This document shows positions 44,005 to 53,132 of a stretch of 64,000 bases of DNA, piece after piece. A model generated the notes under the pieces. It did no database searches, was not told the DNA's origin, and was given only the letters and a program-made list of their open reading frames with translations. This DNA comes from an uncultured Muribaculaceae bacterium (GTDB lineage Bacteria; Bacteroidota; Bacteroidia; Bacteroidales; Muribaculaceae). How positions within the stretch are numbered: the stretch's first letter is position 1; every line of letters starts with the position of its first letter. A program made the translations under genes and the position numbers. The stretch is from positions 1-64,000 of the forward strand of contig CANQZG010000009.1 in assembly GCA_947628305.1 (NCBI GenBank), in the 5' to 3' direction.

Positions 44005-46260
44005 ATGCACAGAATCTTCAAAAGTCTCGCCGCAGTCCTGATTTCATTATCGGGACTGACGGCAATGGCTGAAAAACCGGCGGCCAATCCGTTGGTATTC
44101 GGCAACAACCGCCTGTCAATCATCACGCCGACGCTGCTCCGCCTGGAATATGCCCGTGATGCAAAGTTCATTGACGAACCTACGATGTTCGCCTACGACC
44201 GTGAGAGCATGCTCGACACCGACAAGATTGATGTCAAGAAAATCGACGGCGAATGGTATGAAATCACCACCCCGGCACTGCGCATCCGCTTCAAGGATGA
44301 CGGCTTCCCGTTCTCGACCTCCAACCTGCTTGTGTACTACACTCTGAACGGCAAGGAGAAGAAATTCACCAACCGCAACCATCCTATCGGCCGAAACAAC
44401 CTCGGCGGCCCGGTAGAGACCCTCGACCGCTGCACCAAGGAAATCCCGATGGACGAGGGTCTGCTACGCCCCGAGGGTTGGTATGTCATCGATGACGAGA
44501 ACAAGGACCTCCTTGTTGACGGCTGGTTGAAACCCCGCAACAACAAGAACCATATCCAGGACCAGTACTGCTTTGTCTACGGCAATGACTACAAGGCCGC
44601 CCTCGCCAGCCTCGGCGCAATCAGCGGGAAAGTGCCCATGACACGAAAATATATCCACGGCGTGTGGTACTGCCGTTACTGGGACTACACCACCGATGAA
44701 TTCCTCGACATCATCAACGGGTATGACAAGAACGATTTCCCCATCGACAACCTCGTGATGGACATGGGATGGCACACCAACGACGCCACAACCGGGACGG
44801 GTCACAACGGCCATCTCAACTGGAACGGCTATACCTGGAACAAAAAACTCATCCCCGACCCCCAGGCTCTTATCGACTCGGTCCATGCCCGTGGCATCAC
44901 GGTCTCTCTCAACGACCACCCGCATGACGGCATCCGTCCACATGAGTACAATTACAACGAATTTGTCAATGCCCTCGGACATAAAGGTGACAAAGTGCCG
45001 TTGTTTGACCCTGCCGACAGGAACTACATGACAAAATTCTTCGACTATGCCCACCGACCCCATGAAAACATGGGTGTAGACTTCTGGTGGCTCGACTGGC
45101 AACAGAATTATCTTTACCAGAAGGTACCCGGACACAGCACCTCGACACTCGCATGGCTCAATGCCCTGTATTTCAATGACACCAAACGCGACAACAAACG
45201 CGGTGTCGGCTACAGCCGTTGGGCCGGATGGGGCGACCACCGTCACCCCGTGCAGTTCTCGGGTGACGCCCAGGCCAACTGGCCCATGCTCGCCTTCGAG
45301 GTCAAACTGACCGCTGCAAGCGGTAACGGGGGCTGCTATTATTGGATTCATGACACCGGCGGTTTCCGTGGCATACCCAACCCCGAGCTGACCGTCCGCT
45401 GGACACAGTTCTCGGCTTTGACCGCCGCCCTGCGCGTCCACTCCACCAAGGACGCCAAACTCGACCGTCGTCCGTGGATAAGTGGCGACAAAGAGACCAA
45501 GGCGATGAGAAAGATGTATCATTTCCGTTCGGAACTGATGCCCTACGTCTACTCAAGCGTGTGGCAGGTACACTCGACAATGATACCCCTGAACCGTCCG
45601 ATGTACATCGACTACGGCCACGACAAAGAGTCGTTCAAGCAACCCCAGCAGTTCACATTCGGCGACATCCTGCTCGCCGCCCCCATCACCTCACCCGGCA
45701 AAGGGGACGACAAGGTGGCGGCACAGACAGTGTGGTTCCCCAAAGGGGAGGTATGGTATGACTACTTCAACCACGGCAAGGTCGACGGCGGACAGACCCT
45801 CTCCATAGAGAAATCCCTCGATGAATTCCCTCTTTATGTCCGTGGCGGATGGATTCTCCCGATGCAGCCTTACACCCCGCGTCCGGCATCGGAACCGCTG
45901 AAGAATCTCGTAATGAGAGTCTACCCCGCGGCCGGTGACACCGACAACACCTATACACTCTATGAGGACGACGGCATAAGCCGCGACTACGAGAACGGCG
46001 GATTCGCCACTACGCGTCTGCAATATACCCAGACCGGAGGCAAGGCCACCGTCACGGTACATCCTGCCGAAGGTGGCTACAACGGACAGGTCAAGACCCG
46101 TGCCTATACTCTTCAACTCCCCGCGCTCAAGGACGGCGTTACCGTCAAGGTGAACGGAAAGAAGGCCAAGGTAGGGACCGACCCCAAGCACGGCTGCAAG
46201 ACAGTGACCGTCGCCCCGACATCCGTCTCCAGGAAAGTCGTCATCGAATACAACATCTGA
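44005..46260 (+). CDS. GH31 alpha-glucosidase-type glycoside hydrolase, secreted
   Basis: 751 residues with a signal peptide (LISLSGLTAMA). An N-terminal beta-sandwich, then a (beta/alpha)8 barrel with LVMDMGWHTND, the catalytic-site strand VDFWWLDWQ (Asp near 363), GVGYSRWAGWGDHRHPVQFSGD and the proximal C-terminal beta domain, then a DUF5110-like domain (RVYPAAGDTDNTYTLYEDDG). GH31 enzymes act on alpha-glucosides, alpha-xylosides and some alpha-galactosides. Set after the PUL phosphoesterase, it likely trims alpha-linked sugar from the imported substrate in the periplasm. Confidence 0.88.
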   Translation: MHRIFKSLAAVLISLSGLTAMAEKPAANPLVFGNNRLSIITPTLLRLEYARDAKFIDEPTMFAYDRESMLDTDKIDVKKIDGEWYEITTPALRIRFKDDGFPFSTSNLLVYYTLNGKEKKFTNRNHPIGRNNLGGPVETLDRCTKEIPMDEGLLRPEGWYVIDDENKDLLVDGWLKPRNNKNHIQDQYCFVYGNDYKAALASLGAISGKVPMTRKYIHGVWYCRYWDYTTDEFLDIINGYDKNDFPIDNLVMDMGWHTNDATTGTGHNGHLNWNGYTWNKKLIPDPQALIDSVHARGITVSLNDHPHDGIRPHEYNYNEFVNALGHKGDKVPLFDPADRNYMTKFFDYAHRPHENMGVDFWWLDWQQNYLYQKVPGHSTSTLAWLNALYFNDTKRDNKRGVGYSRWAGWGDHRHPVQFSGDAQANWPMLAFEVKLTAASGNGGCYYWIHDTGGFRGIPNPELTVRWTQFSALTAALRVHSTKDAKLDRRPWISGDKETKAMRKMYHFRSELMPYVYSSVWQVHSTMIPLNRPMYIDYGHDKESFKQPQQFTFGDILLAAPITSPGKGDDKVAAQTVWFPKGEVWYDYFNHGKVDGGQTLSIEKSLDEFPLYVRGGWILPMQPYTPRPASEPLKNLVMRVYPAAGDTDNTYTLYEDDGISRDYENGGFATTRLQYTQTGGKATVTVHPAEGGYNGQVKTRAYTLQLPALKDGVTVKVNGKKAKVGTDPKHGCKTVTVAPTSVSRKVVIEYNI

Positions 46261-46288
46261 TTCCGCTGATATAAAAGTAAACATACTC

Positions 46289-46328
46289 TAAAAGGGTTTG
46301 TTAAAAAATTAACAAACCCTTTTATTAT
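46289..46328 (+). terminator. Intrinsic terminator after GH31
   Basis: AAAAGGGTTTGTTAA (46290-46304) and its exact complement TTAACAAACCCTTTT (46309-46323) form a 15-bp stem with a 4-base loop and a T-rich tail, 30 bases after the GH31 stop. Confidence 0.85.
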
Positions 46329-46343
46329 GTCGAATTTTTACGC

Positions 46344-46351
46344 TATTTTTG
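46344..46351 (+). promoter_or_regulatory. -7 box of the GDPD gene
   Basis: TATTTTTG fits the TAnnTTTG consensus about 75 bases before the ATG at 46426 and just after the GH31 terminator, so the GDPD gene appears to be transcribed separately. The -33 element is not clear. Confidence 0.45.
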
Positions 46352-46425
46352 CAGCGCCTGACAATATCAGATACACTTATTTTGTAATTAAACATACCTG
46401 ACATTAACCGTTTAAATTAATATTA

Positions 46426-47268
46426 ATGAAAAAATTCCTTTCATTCGTGGCCGGCGCGTTAGTCACGGCTTCGGCTGTCAATGCAGCATGCCCCCCAAAA
46501 GTAATCGCCCATCGCGGCTACTGGGAAACCGCCGGTTCGGCACAGAACTCAATCCGTTCATTGGTAAAAGCTGACTCCGTGAAATGTTACGCATCGGAGT
46601 TTGACGTGTGGATGACCGCCGACAGCGTTCTTGTTGTCAATCATGATGCCAAATTCAAGGGCGCGAACATGCACAAAGACCGTGCATCAAAGATATGCGC
46701 CGTGAAACTTGACAACGGCGAAAACCTCCCGACTCTTGAGGAATATCTCAAGGCCGCACAGAAACTGCCGGTACGCCTTGTTCTCGAAATGAAGACCCAT
46801 GACAGCCGCGCACGCGACAAAAGAGCCGTGAAAGCTATCGTCGACATGGTGAAGAAATATGGATTGCAGGACCGCACCGATTACATCACATTCTCAAAGG
46901 AGGGTTTCCAGAACTTCATTAAATTCGCCCCCAAAGGCACTGAAGTCTACTATTTAACCGGCGATTATATCCCTGCCCAGGTCAAAGAGATGGGTGGTGC
47001 CGGCATTGACTACAGTCTCAAGGCATTGAAAGCTCACCCCGAATGGATTCGCCAAGCCCAGGACCTCGGGATGAAAGTGAACGTGTGGACTGTCAATGAG
47101 AAGGACGACATGCAGTGGTGCATCGACCGTGGCGTGGACTTCATCACCACCAACTTCCCCGAACAGAGCCAGGAACTCATCGAGCTGAACGGCCCTTGCA
47201 AATGCAAGACCGCATGCCCGTTGGAATCAAAGGACGCTAAATCCAAGAAGAAAAAGGGTAAAAAATAA
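46426..47268 (+). CDS. Secreted glycerophosphodiester phosphodiesterase family protein
   Basis: 280 residues with a Sec signal (cleaved near VNA, 20). GDPD fold: IAHRG (His 29), SEFDVW (Glu 58, Asp 60) and VVNHDAKF (His 73), LVLEMK and the terminal WTVNEKDDMQWCIDRGVDFITTNFP. It should split a glycerophosphodiester to glycerol 3-phosphate plus alcohol in the periplasm, feeding GlpT and GlpABC. Two oddities: the usual 'PENT' metal-ligand Glu is Gln (GSAQNSI, residue 40), as I recall for a Bacteroidetes subgroup, and the C-terminus is Cys- then Lys-rich (PCKCKTACP...KSKKKKGKK). Confidence 0.85.
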   Translation: MKKFLSFVAGALVTASAVNAACPPKVIAHRGYWETAGSAQNSIRSLVKADSVKCYASEFDVWMTADSVLVVNHDAKFKGANMHKDRASKICAVKLDNGENLPTLEEYLKAAQKLPVRLVLEMKTHDSRARDKRAVKAIVDMVKKYGLQDRTDYITFSKEGFQNFIKFAPKGTEVYYLTGDYIPAQVKEMGGAGIDYSLKALKAHPEWIRQAQDLGMKVNVWTVNEKDDMQWCIDRGVDFITTNFPEQSQELIELNGPCKCKTACPLESKDAKSKKKKGKK

Positions 47269-47285
47269 CGCGACCAAACGACATT

Positions 47286-47340
47286 CAATAAATCAAAAAA
47301 TGGCGTCCGGCAAATAACGGGCGTCATTTTTGATTTATTG
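47286..47340 (+). terminator. Terminator after GDPD, overlapping the next promoter
   Basis: AATAAATCAAAAAATGGCGTCCG pairs imperfectly with CGGGCGTCATTTTTGATTTATT. The 3' arm contains the TTTG -33 box (47329-47332) of the aminopeptidase promoter, so terminator and promoter share sequence. Confidence 0.7.
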
Positions 47341-47359
47341 ACGATTGTTTGTAAATTTG
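47329..47359 (+). promoter_or_regulatory. Promoter of the M24 aminopeptidase gene
   Basis: TTTG (47329-47332), 19 bases, TAAATTTG (47352-47359). The -7 box lies downstream of the track's start (47338) and six bases before ATG 47365, which fixes the true start. Confidence 0.7.
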
Positions 47360-47364
47360 CAATC

Positions 47365-49152
47365 ATGAAACAAGAAATCAGACAACGCATCGCCCGTCTT
47401 CGCGACGAAATGAAAAGCCACGGCATAGATGCCGTCATCATCCCCCAAAGTGACCCTCACCACAGCGAATACCTCGCGGGGCACTGGCAATTGCGCCGCT
47501 TCCTGTCAGGGTTCACAGGTTCGGCCGGAACATTGGTCGTCACTCAAGACGATGCCGCGTTGTGGACTGATTCACGTTATTTCCTACAGGCCGCCGACCA
47601 ACTCCACGGGACTGACATCGCCCTGATGAAAGAGGGAGTCGAGGATACTCCATCCATCGCCGATTACCTAACCGGGAGTCTCGGCGAAGGGAAAACAGTC
47701 GGCATAGACGGCATGCTGTTCTCGATAAACGACACCGATGAATTGCGTGGCAATCTCGGCAAAAAAGGCATCAACCTTGACGTGAGTTTCAACGTGTCCG
47801 ACAAAATGTGGCCCGAACGCCCCTCGCTGCCCGATGACAAGATATTCATCCACGAGGAAAAATTTGTGGGGAGAAGCGCAAGCGATAAAATAGCCGAAGT
47901 AATGAAGAACGTTCACACCCAGGGGGCTGACGCTGTGTTCATTTCGGTCCTCGATGAAATCGCGTGGACGCTCAACATCCGTTCGTCAGACGTTGAAAGC
48001 AACCCGGTCGCCATGGCATTCCTTTATCTCTCCCATGAAGGCTCGACTCTTTTTGTCAACGAACGCAAGGTCACTCCCGAAATCATCGAATACTTATCAC
48101 AGGCCGGAATCACCACCGCGCCTTACGATGCCGTAGAGCCGTTCCTCCGCAATATCCCCGATGACCGACGCGTCCTCGTGAGTGTCACACAATCGGCTGG
48201 CGCGCTACTTCCCATCCTTGGCCGACGCGCCGTGACAGGGACATCCCCTGTGGCCGGTCCCAAGTCCATAAAGAATGACACACAGGTCAAAGGAATACGC
48301 AACGCCATGGTGCGCGACGGGGTCGCCCTTGTGAAAGCGTTCATGGAAATAGAGGATGCAATCACCGACAAACGATGCCTGACAGAAACCGGCATCGCAA
48401 CCATATTGACAAAGCACCGCAGCCGTCAGGAATTATATTTCGACCAAAGTTTCGACACAATCGCAGGATGGGGCGCACACGGCGCAATAGTGCATTATTC
48501 AGCCAACAAGAAGACCGATGCAACCATCGAAGGCGACAATCTGCTGCTAATCGATTCCGGAGCCAACTATCTCGACGGGACCACCGATATAACACGCACC
48601 ATCGCAATAGGAACGCCCACCGATGAACAACGCCATGACTTCACCCTTGTCATGAAAGGGCACATCGCTCTCGCGACAGCCATCTTCCCCAAAGGCACAC
48701 GTGGGGGACAAATCGACTGTCTCGCACGGCAATACCTATGGCAAGAAGGCAAGACCTACCTCCATGGCACGGGGCACGGTGTCGGCCATTTCCTGAATGT
48801 GCACGAGGGGCCGCAACGCATCAGCCTCCTTGATAACACCGCACCGCTCGCCATCGGCATGGTGACATCCAACGAACCCGGTCTCTACCGTACCGGCATG
48901 TACGGAATCCGTTGCGAAAACCTGATGCTCACCGTACCCGCATTCACGACCGAATTCGGCGAATTCCTCCGTTTCGAGACACTCACCCTGTTCCCGTTCG
49001 ACCTCTCGCTTTTTGACACGTCCATCATGAGTGACGCCGAAATCGACTGGGTCAATAACTATCACACCCAAGTGCGTGAACATTTATCCCCCCTGCTCGA
49101 TGTCCGTGAAAAGTCATGGCTCGAAATGCACACCGCTCCATTATCCCGATAA
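47365..49152 (+). CDS. pepP: Xaa-Pro aminopeptidase (M24B, three-domain type)
   Basis: 595 residues from MKQEIRQRIARLRDEM. Two N-terminal creatinase-like domains, then a pita-bread catalytic domain with metal ligands in LLIDSGANYLDGTTDITRT, the His of HGTGHGVGHFLNVHEG, and the two Glu of TSNEPGLY and YGIRCENL. It removes an N-terminal residue before proline from peptides; no signal peptide, so cytoplasmic. Length and domain plan resemble eukaryotic-type APP1 proteins, common in Bacteroidetes. The gene symbol is by family only. Confidence 0.88.
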   Translation: MKQEIRQRIARLRDEMKSHGIDAVIIPQSDPHHSEYLAGHWQLRRFLSGFTGSAGTLVVTQDDAALWTDSRYFLQAADQLHGTDIALMKEGVEDTPSIADYLTGSLGEGKTVGIDGMLFSINDTDELRGNLGKKGINLDVSFNVSDKMWPERPSLPDDKIFIHEEKFVGRSASDKIAEVMKNVHTQGADAVFISVLDEIAWTLNIRSSDVESNPVAMAFLYLSHEGSTLFVNERKVTPEIIEYLSQAGITTAPYDAVEPFLRNIPDDRRVLVSVTQSAGALLPILGRRAVTGTSPVAGPKSIKNDTQVKGIRNAMVRDGVALVKAFMEIEDAITDKRCLTETGIATILTKHRSRQELYFDQSFDTIAGWGAHGAIVHYSANKKTDATIEGDNLLLIDSGANYLDGTTDITRTIAIGTPTDEQRHDFTLVMKGHIALATAIFPKGTRGGQIDCLARQYLWQEGKTYLHGTGHGVGHFLNVHEGPQRISLLDNTAPLAIGMVTSNEPGLYRTGMYGIRCENLMLTVPAFTTEFGEFLRFETLTLFPFDLSLFDTSIMSDAEIDWVNNYHTQVREHLSPLLDVREKSWLEMHTAPLSR

Positions 49153-49178
49153 AGACAACACATTAATAATATATAGAT

Positions 49179-49718
49179 ATGCCATATATAATTCCAGTCC
49201 GTGGCTTCACCCCTAAAATAGGACAAGACTGTTTTATCGCCGAGAACGCAACGATTGTCGGAGATGTCACCATGGGTGACGAATGCAGCGTATGGTTCAA
49301 CACAGTCCTACGCGGCGATGTCAACACAATCACGATAGGCGACCGTGTCAACATCCAGGACGGTTCAGTCCTTCACACCTTATATAAAAAGTCAACAATT
49401 GAGATTGGCAACGATGTCTCTATCGGCCATAATGTTACAATCCATGGCGCAAAGATTCATGACTATGCCCTGATTGGAATGGGCGCGCTCGTTATGGACG
49501 ACGCCGTGGTGGGGGAAGGCGCGCTCGTGGCCGCCGGCTCCGTCGTGCTTTCACGCACCCAAATCGGCCCTAACGAAATGTGGGGCGGCGCACCGGCTAG
49601 ATTCATCAAGATGGTTGACCCCGCCCAGTCAAAGGAGTTAAACCAAAAAATCGCACATAACTACCTGATGTATTCACGTTGGTACACCCAACCCGACAAC
49701 AGCGACAACCTTGAATAA
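49179..49718 (+). CDS. Gamma-class carbonic anhydrase-like hexapeptide protein
   Basis: 179 residues with left-handed beta-helix hexapeptide repeats throughout (IVGDVTMGDECSVWFNTVLRGDV, VSIGHNVTIHGAKI, ALIGMGALVMDDAVVG). The zinc-ligand histidines are present in VLHTLY and in SIGHNVTIHGA. Members are trimeric; carbonic anhydrase activity is variable in the family and many (YrdA/PaaY type) lack strong activity. It follows the aminopeptidase by 26 bases. Confidence 0.85.
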   Translation: MPYIIPVRGFTPKIGQDCFIAENATIVGDVTMGDECSVWFNTVLRGDVNTITIGDRVNIQDGSVLHTLYKKSTIEIGNDVSIGHNVTIHGAKIHDYALIGMGALVMDDAVVGEGALVAAGSVVLSRTQIGPNEMWGGAPARFIKMVDPAQSKELNQKIAHNYLMYSRWYTQPDNSDNLE

Positions 49719-49804
49719 TCGTCTTCAAGGCAGCTCATTGTAGATACTTCTCATCAACATCACACCATTTAATAAACTTTTACAACAAAAATAAAGCGCG
49801 AAAG

Positions 49805-49836
49805 TTTGGTGGTTTAAAAAAATGTTCGTAATTTTG
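49805..49836 (+). promoter_or_regulatory. Promoter of the tRNA-tuf cluster
   Basis: TTTG (49805-49808), 20 bases, TAATTTTG (49829-49836), an exact consensus 64 bases before the first tRNA. It probably drives tRNA-Thr through tuf. Confidence 0.75.
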
Positions 49837-49899
49837 CATCGCTTTTGACCCGAAAGGGCTCAAACGAAAGAGCACAATAAACTTATTGAACTCCAAAAT

Positions 49900-49976
49900 G
49901 CCTCTTTAGCTCAGTTGGCCAGAGCACGTGATTTGTAATCTCGGGGTCGTTGGTTCGAATCCGACAAGAGGCTCCA
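49900..49976 (+). tRNA. tRNA-Thr (UGU)
   Basis: Complete cloverleaf: acceptor GCCTCTT/AAGAGGC, D-arm AGCTCAGTTGGCCAGAGC, anticodon TGT in the loop ATTTGTAAT, T-arm GGTTCGAATCC. The CCA end is encoded (49974-49976). First of four tRNAs before tuf. Confidence 0.95.
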
Positions 49977-49980
49977 ACAG

Positions 49981-50000
49981 GCGACCGCACCTGCGGTCGC
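49981..50000. repeat. Small hairpin between tRNA-Thr and tRNA-Tyr
   Basis: GCGACCGC (49981-49988) and GCGGTCGC (49993-50000) pair around a 4-base loop. It may mark a processing site between the tRNAs or be a member of the GC-rich repeat family seen at 76-395; it is followed by CTACG-like bases as those are. Confidence 0.4.
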
Positions 50001-50003
50001 TAC

Positions 50004-50086
50004 GGGCGAATACCAGAGTGGCCAAATGGGGCAGACTGTAAATCTGCTGGTTTATACCTTCGGTGGTTCGAATCCATCTTCGCCCA
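50004..50086 (+). tRNA. tRNA-Tyr (GUA)
   Basis: Class II tRNA with long variable arm: acceptor GGGCGAA/TTCGCCC, anticodon GTA in GACTGTAAATC, variable arm around TGGTTTATACCTTCGG, T-arm GGTTCGAATCC. CCA is not encoded. Confidence 0.95.
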
Positions 50087-50093
50087 CAACAAT

Positions 50094-50169
50094 GCGGAAG
50101 TAGCTCAGTTGATAGAGCATCAGCCTTCCAAGCTGAGGGTCGCGAGTTTGAGCCTCGTCTTCCGCTCCA
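50094..50169 (+). tRNA. tRNA-Gly (UCC)
   Basis: Acceptor GCGGAAG/CTTCCGC, D-arm AGCTCAGTTGATAGAGC, anticodon TCC in CCTTCCAAG, T-loop GTTTGAGCC. CCA is encoded (50167-50169). The T-loop reads TTTGAGC instead of the usual TTCGAAT/TTCAAAT. Confidence 0.93.
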
Positions 50170-50180
50170 AGACAACAATC

Positions 50181-50252
<72 letters not shown>

Positions 50253-50354
50253 CAAAAGAGAAATCGAATAAAAAGCGACTTCGGTGGTGTATCTTGTGCG
50301 CTATCGTGTCGTTTTGTTAGAAAGAAATCATTTAATTCTATAAATAGCAAAGTT

Positions 50355-51539
<1,185 letters not shown>

Positions 51540-51551
51540 TCAAAGGTCACG

Positions 51552-51643
51552 CAGGACTGTAACCAACACAGTCCTGGTCACTGAAAATAAATAATCGGTT
51601 CCGTGCCAACGGAATCAACCTCAAGGCACGGGCCGATTATAAA
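51552..51643 (+). other. Two consecutive hairpins between tuf and tRNA-Trp
   Basis: CAGGACTG/CAGTCCTG (about 51552-51576) is followed by ATAATCGG.TCCGTGCC against GGCACGGGCCGATTAT (about 51591-51643). Neither has a clear T-run. The second contains CCGTGCCAA, the same nine bases as the 3' end of the tRNA-Trp gene. They may be processing or partial termination sites. Confidence 0.45.
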
Positions 51644-51645
51644 AT

Positions 51646-51721
51646 ACGGGACTAGCTCAGTTGGTAGAGCACCGGTCTCCAAAACCGGGTGTCGGGAGTT
51701 CGAGTCTCTCGTCCCGTGCCA
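51646..51721 (+). tRNA. tRNA-Trp (CCA)
   Basis: Acceptor ACGGGAC/GTCCCGT, D-arm AGCTCAGTTGGTAGAGC, anticodon CCA in TCTCCAAAA, T-arm GAGTTCGAGTCTC. The 3' CCA is encoded (51719-51721). It sits between tuf and secE as in most Bacteroidales. Confidence 0.95.
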
Positions 51722-51732
51722 AAACAATAAAG

Positions 51733-51933
51733 ATGAAAAAACTAAAACTTATAACCGATATCCAGGAGTCTTATACCGAATTGCGATATAAGACTTCTTG
51801 GCCAACAAAAGGTCAATTGATTAAAAGCTCGATTATCGTGCTCATCGCCTCTCTCATCATTGCGGTAATCATCTTGATTATGGACCAGGTTGTCGATGCA
51901 CTGATGCACCTGATATACGGTCTCGGACAATAA
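51733..51933 (+). CDS. secE: Preprotein translocase subunit SecE
   Basis: 66 residues from MKKLKLITDIQESY; the track's longer version starts within tRNA-Trp. The conserved amphipathic segment ELRYKTSWPTKGQLIKSS precedes a single membrane helix (SIIVLIASLIIAVIILIMDQVVDAL), the standard short SecE plan. It stabilises SecY in the inner membrane. It begins 11 bases after tRNA-Trp and precedes nusG by 23. Confidence 0.93.
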   Translation: MKKLKLITDIQESYTELRYKTSWPTKGQLIKSSIIVLIASLIIAVIILIMDQVVDALMHLIYGLGQ

Positions 51934-51956
51934 TTTAACACCACCCTATTTTTCCA

Positions 51957-52505
51957 ATGGCTGAACAGAGAAAAGCATGGTACGTCCTGCGTGCCATTTC
52001 AGGGAAAGAAGCTAAAGTCAAGGAAGTGCTTGATGCGGCCATACGCAACACTGACCTTGGCAATTCGTTGTTTCAGGTGCTGATTCCGACCGAGAAGGTG
52101 ATGACCGTGCGTAACGGCAAGAAAGTCATCAAGGAGAAAAACCTTTACAGCGGTTATGTTTTCATCGAGGCTATTCTCAACGGCGAAGTCATGAACGAAC
52201 TTCGCAACACGACCAATGTAATCGATTTCCTGAAAGGGAAAGACAAAAGCGCGATGCCTGAACCGCTACGCGAGATTGAGGTAAAGCGCATGCTCGGGAA
52301 GGCCGATGAACTTATTGACATGACCGAGGACGGTAACGACTATATAGTCGGCGAGACCGTTAAAGTTAATTTCGGTCCGTTCAAAGACTTCTCGGGAATA
52401 ATCGAGGAGGTCAACAAGGAGAAAAAGAAACTGAAGGTGATGGTCAAGATATTTGGTCGCAAGACACCTTTGGAACTGGAGAATTCACAAGTAGAGCGGG
52501 AATAA
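51957..52505 (+). CDS. nusG: Transcription termination/antitermination factor NusG
   Basis: 182 residues. The NGN domain reads AWYVLRAISGKEAKVKEVLD and ends near the LYSGYVFIEAIL motif; the C-terminal KOW domain has VGETVKVNFGPFKDFSGIIEEVNKEKKKLKV. It binds RNA polymerase to reduce pausing and links with Rho or the ribosome. Position between secE and rplK is the universal one. Confidence 0.96.
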   Translation: MAEQRKAWYVLRAISGKEAKVKEVLDAAIRNTDLGNSLFQVLIPTEKVMTVRNGKKVIKEKNLYSGYVFIEAILNGEVMNELRNTTNVIDFLKGKDKSAMPEPLREIEVKRMLGKADELIDMTEDGNDYIVGETVKVNFGPFKDFSGIIEEVNKEKKKLKVMVKIFGRKTPLELENSQVERE

Positions 52506-52509
52506 GGAC

Positions 52510-52668
52510 AACATAGTTTCAATTGAAGACAATCACGGCGCGCCAGGCAGCTTCCACCATCATTGCCCGCGTCGCGATTTCAGTGAATGAGAGGCCGGTT
52601 ACGAGGCCAAGCCGTCAGTTGGAATTCCTTAGGAACGCACTTATCAACAATATCTAAATTAAGATTTA
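52510..52668 (+). promoter_or_regulatory. rplK-rplA leader, possible L1-binding autoregulatory RNA
   Basis: A 165-base gap precedes rplK. It has a GC-rich, structured look with GGCCGGTTACGAGGCC (52601-52616) foldable as GGCC/GGCC around GGTTACGA. L1 represses the L11-L1 operon in other bacteria by binding such leaders; whether this one does is inferred from position only. Confidence 0.35.
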
Positions 52669-52670
52669 TC

Positions 52671-53114
52671 ATGGCTAAAGAAATTGCTGGACAGATCAAA
52701 TTGCAGATTAAAGGTGGAGCAGCGAATCCATCGCCGCCAGTAGGTCCCGCGCTGGGTTCTAAGGGCATCAACATCATGGAGTTTTGCAAGCAATTCAATG
52801 CCCGTACCCAGGACAAGGCTGGCAAAGTCCTTCCGGTCGTAATTACCTATTACACCGACAAGAGCTTTGACTTCATTGTCAAGACCCCTCCCGTTGCAAT
52901 CCAGTTGCTGGAAGCGACCAAACTCAAAAGCGGCTCGGCACAGCCCAACCGTAATAAAGTGGCCGAGGTCACCTGGGAACAGGTAAAGGCAATCGCTGAA
53001 GACAAGATGCCGGATTTGAACTGTTTTACCGTAGAATCGGCAATGCGTATGGTTGCCGGTACAGCCAGAAGCATGGGTATCACCGTAAAAGGAGCATTCC
53101 CTGAAAATAATTAA
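52671..53114 (+). CDS. rplK: 50S ribosomal protein L11
   Basis: 147 residues from [16 protein letters not shown]. Typical L11 signatures include [24 protein letters not shown] and the C-terminal rRNA-binding segment [15 protein letters not shown]. It forms the GTPase-associated centre with 23S rRNA. The track's 28-residue N-terminal extension is leader sequence. rplA follows after 18 bases. Confidence 0.97.
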   Translation: MAKEIAGQIKLQIKGGAANPSPPVGPALGSKGINIMEFCKQFNARTQDKAGKVLPVVITYYTDKSFDFIVKTPPVAIQLLEATKLKSGSAQPNRNKVAEVTWEQVKAIAEDKMPDLNCFTVESAMRMVAGTARSMGITVKGAFPENN

Positions 53115-53132
53115 TAAACTTCAATTGAAACA

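Noticed and set aside
44464-45522. 352-aa antisense ORF inside the GH31 gene
   Set aside because: Third-position bias of the real gene opens the opposite strand. No family features, and the GH31 protein is full length and motif-complete.
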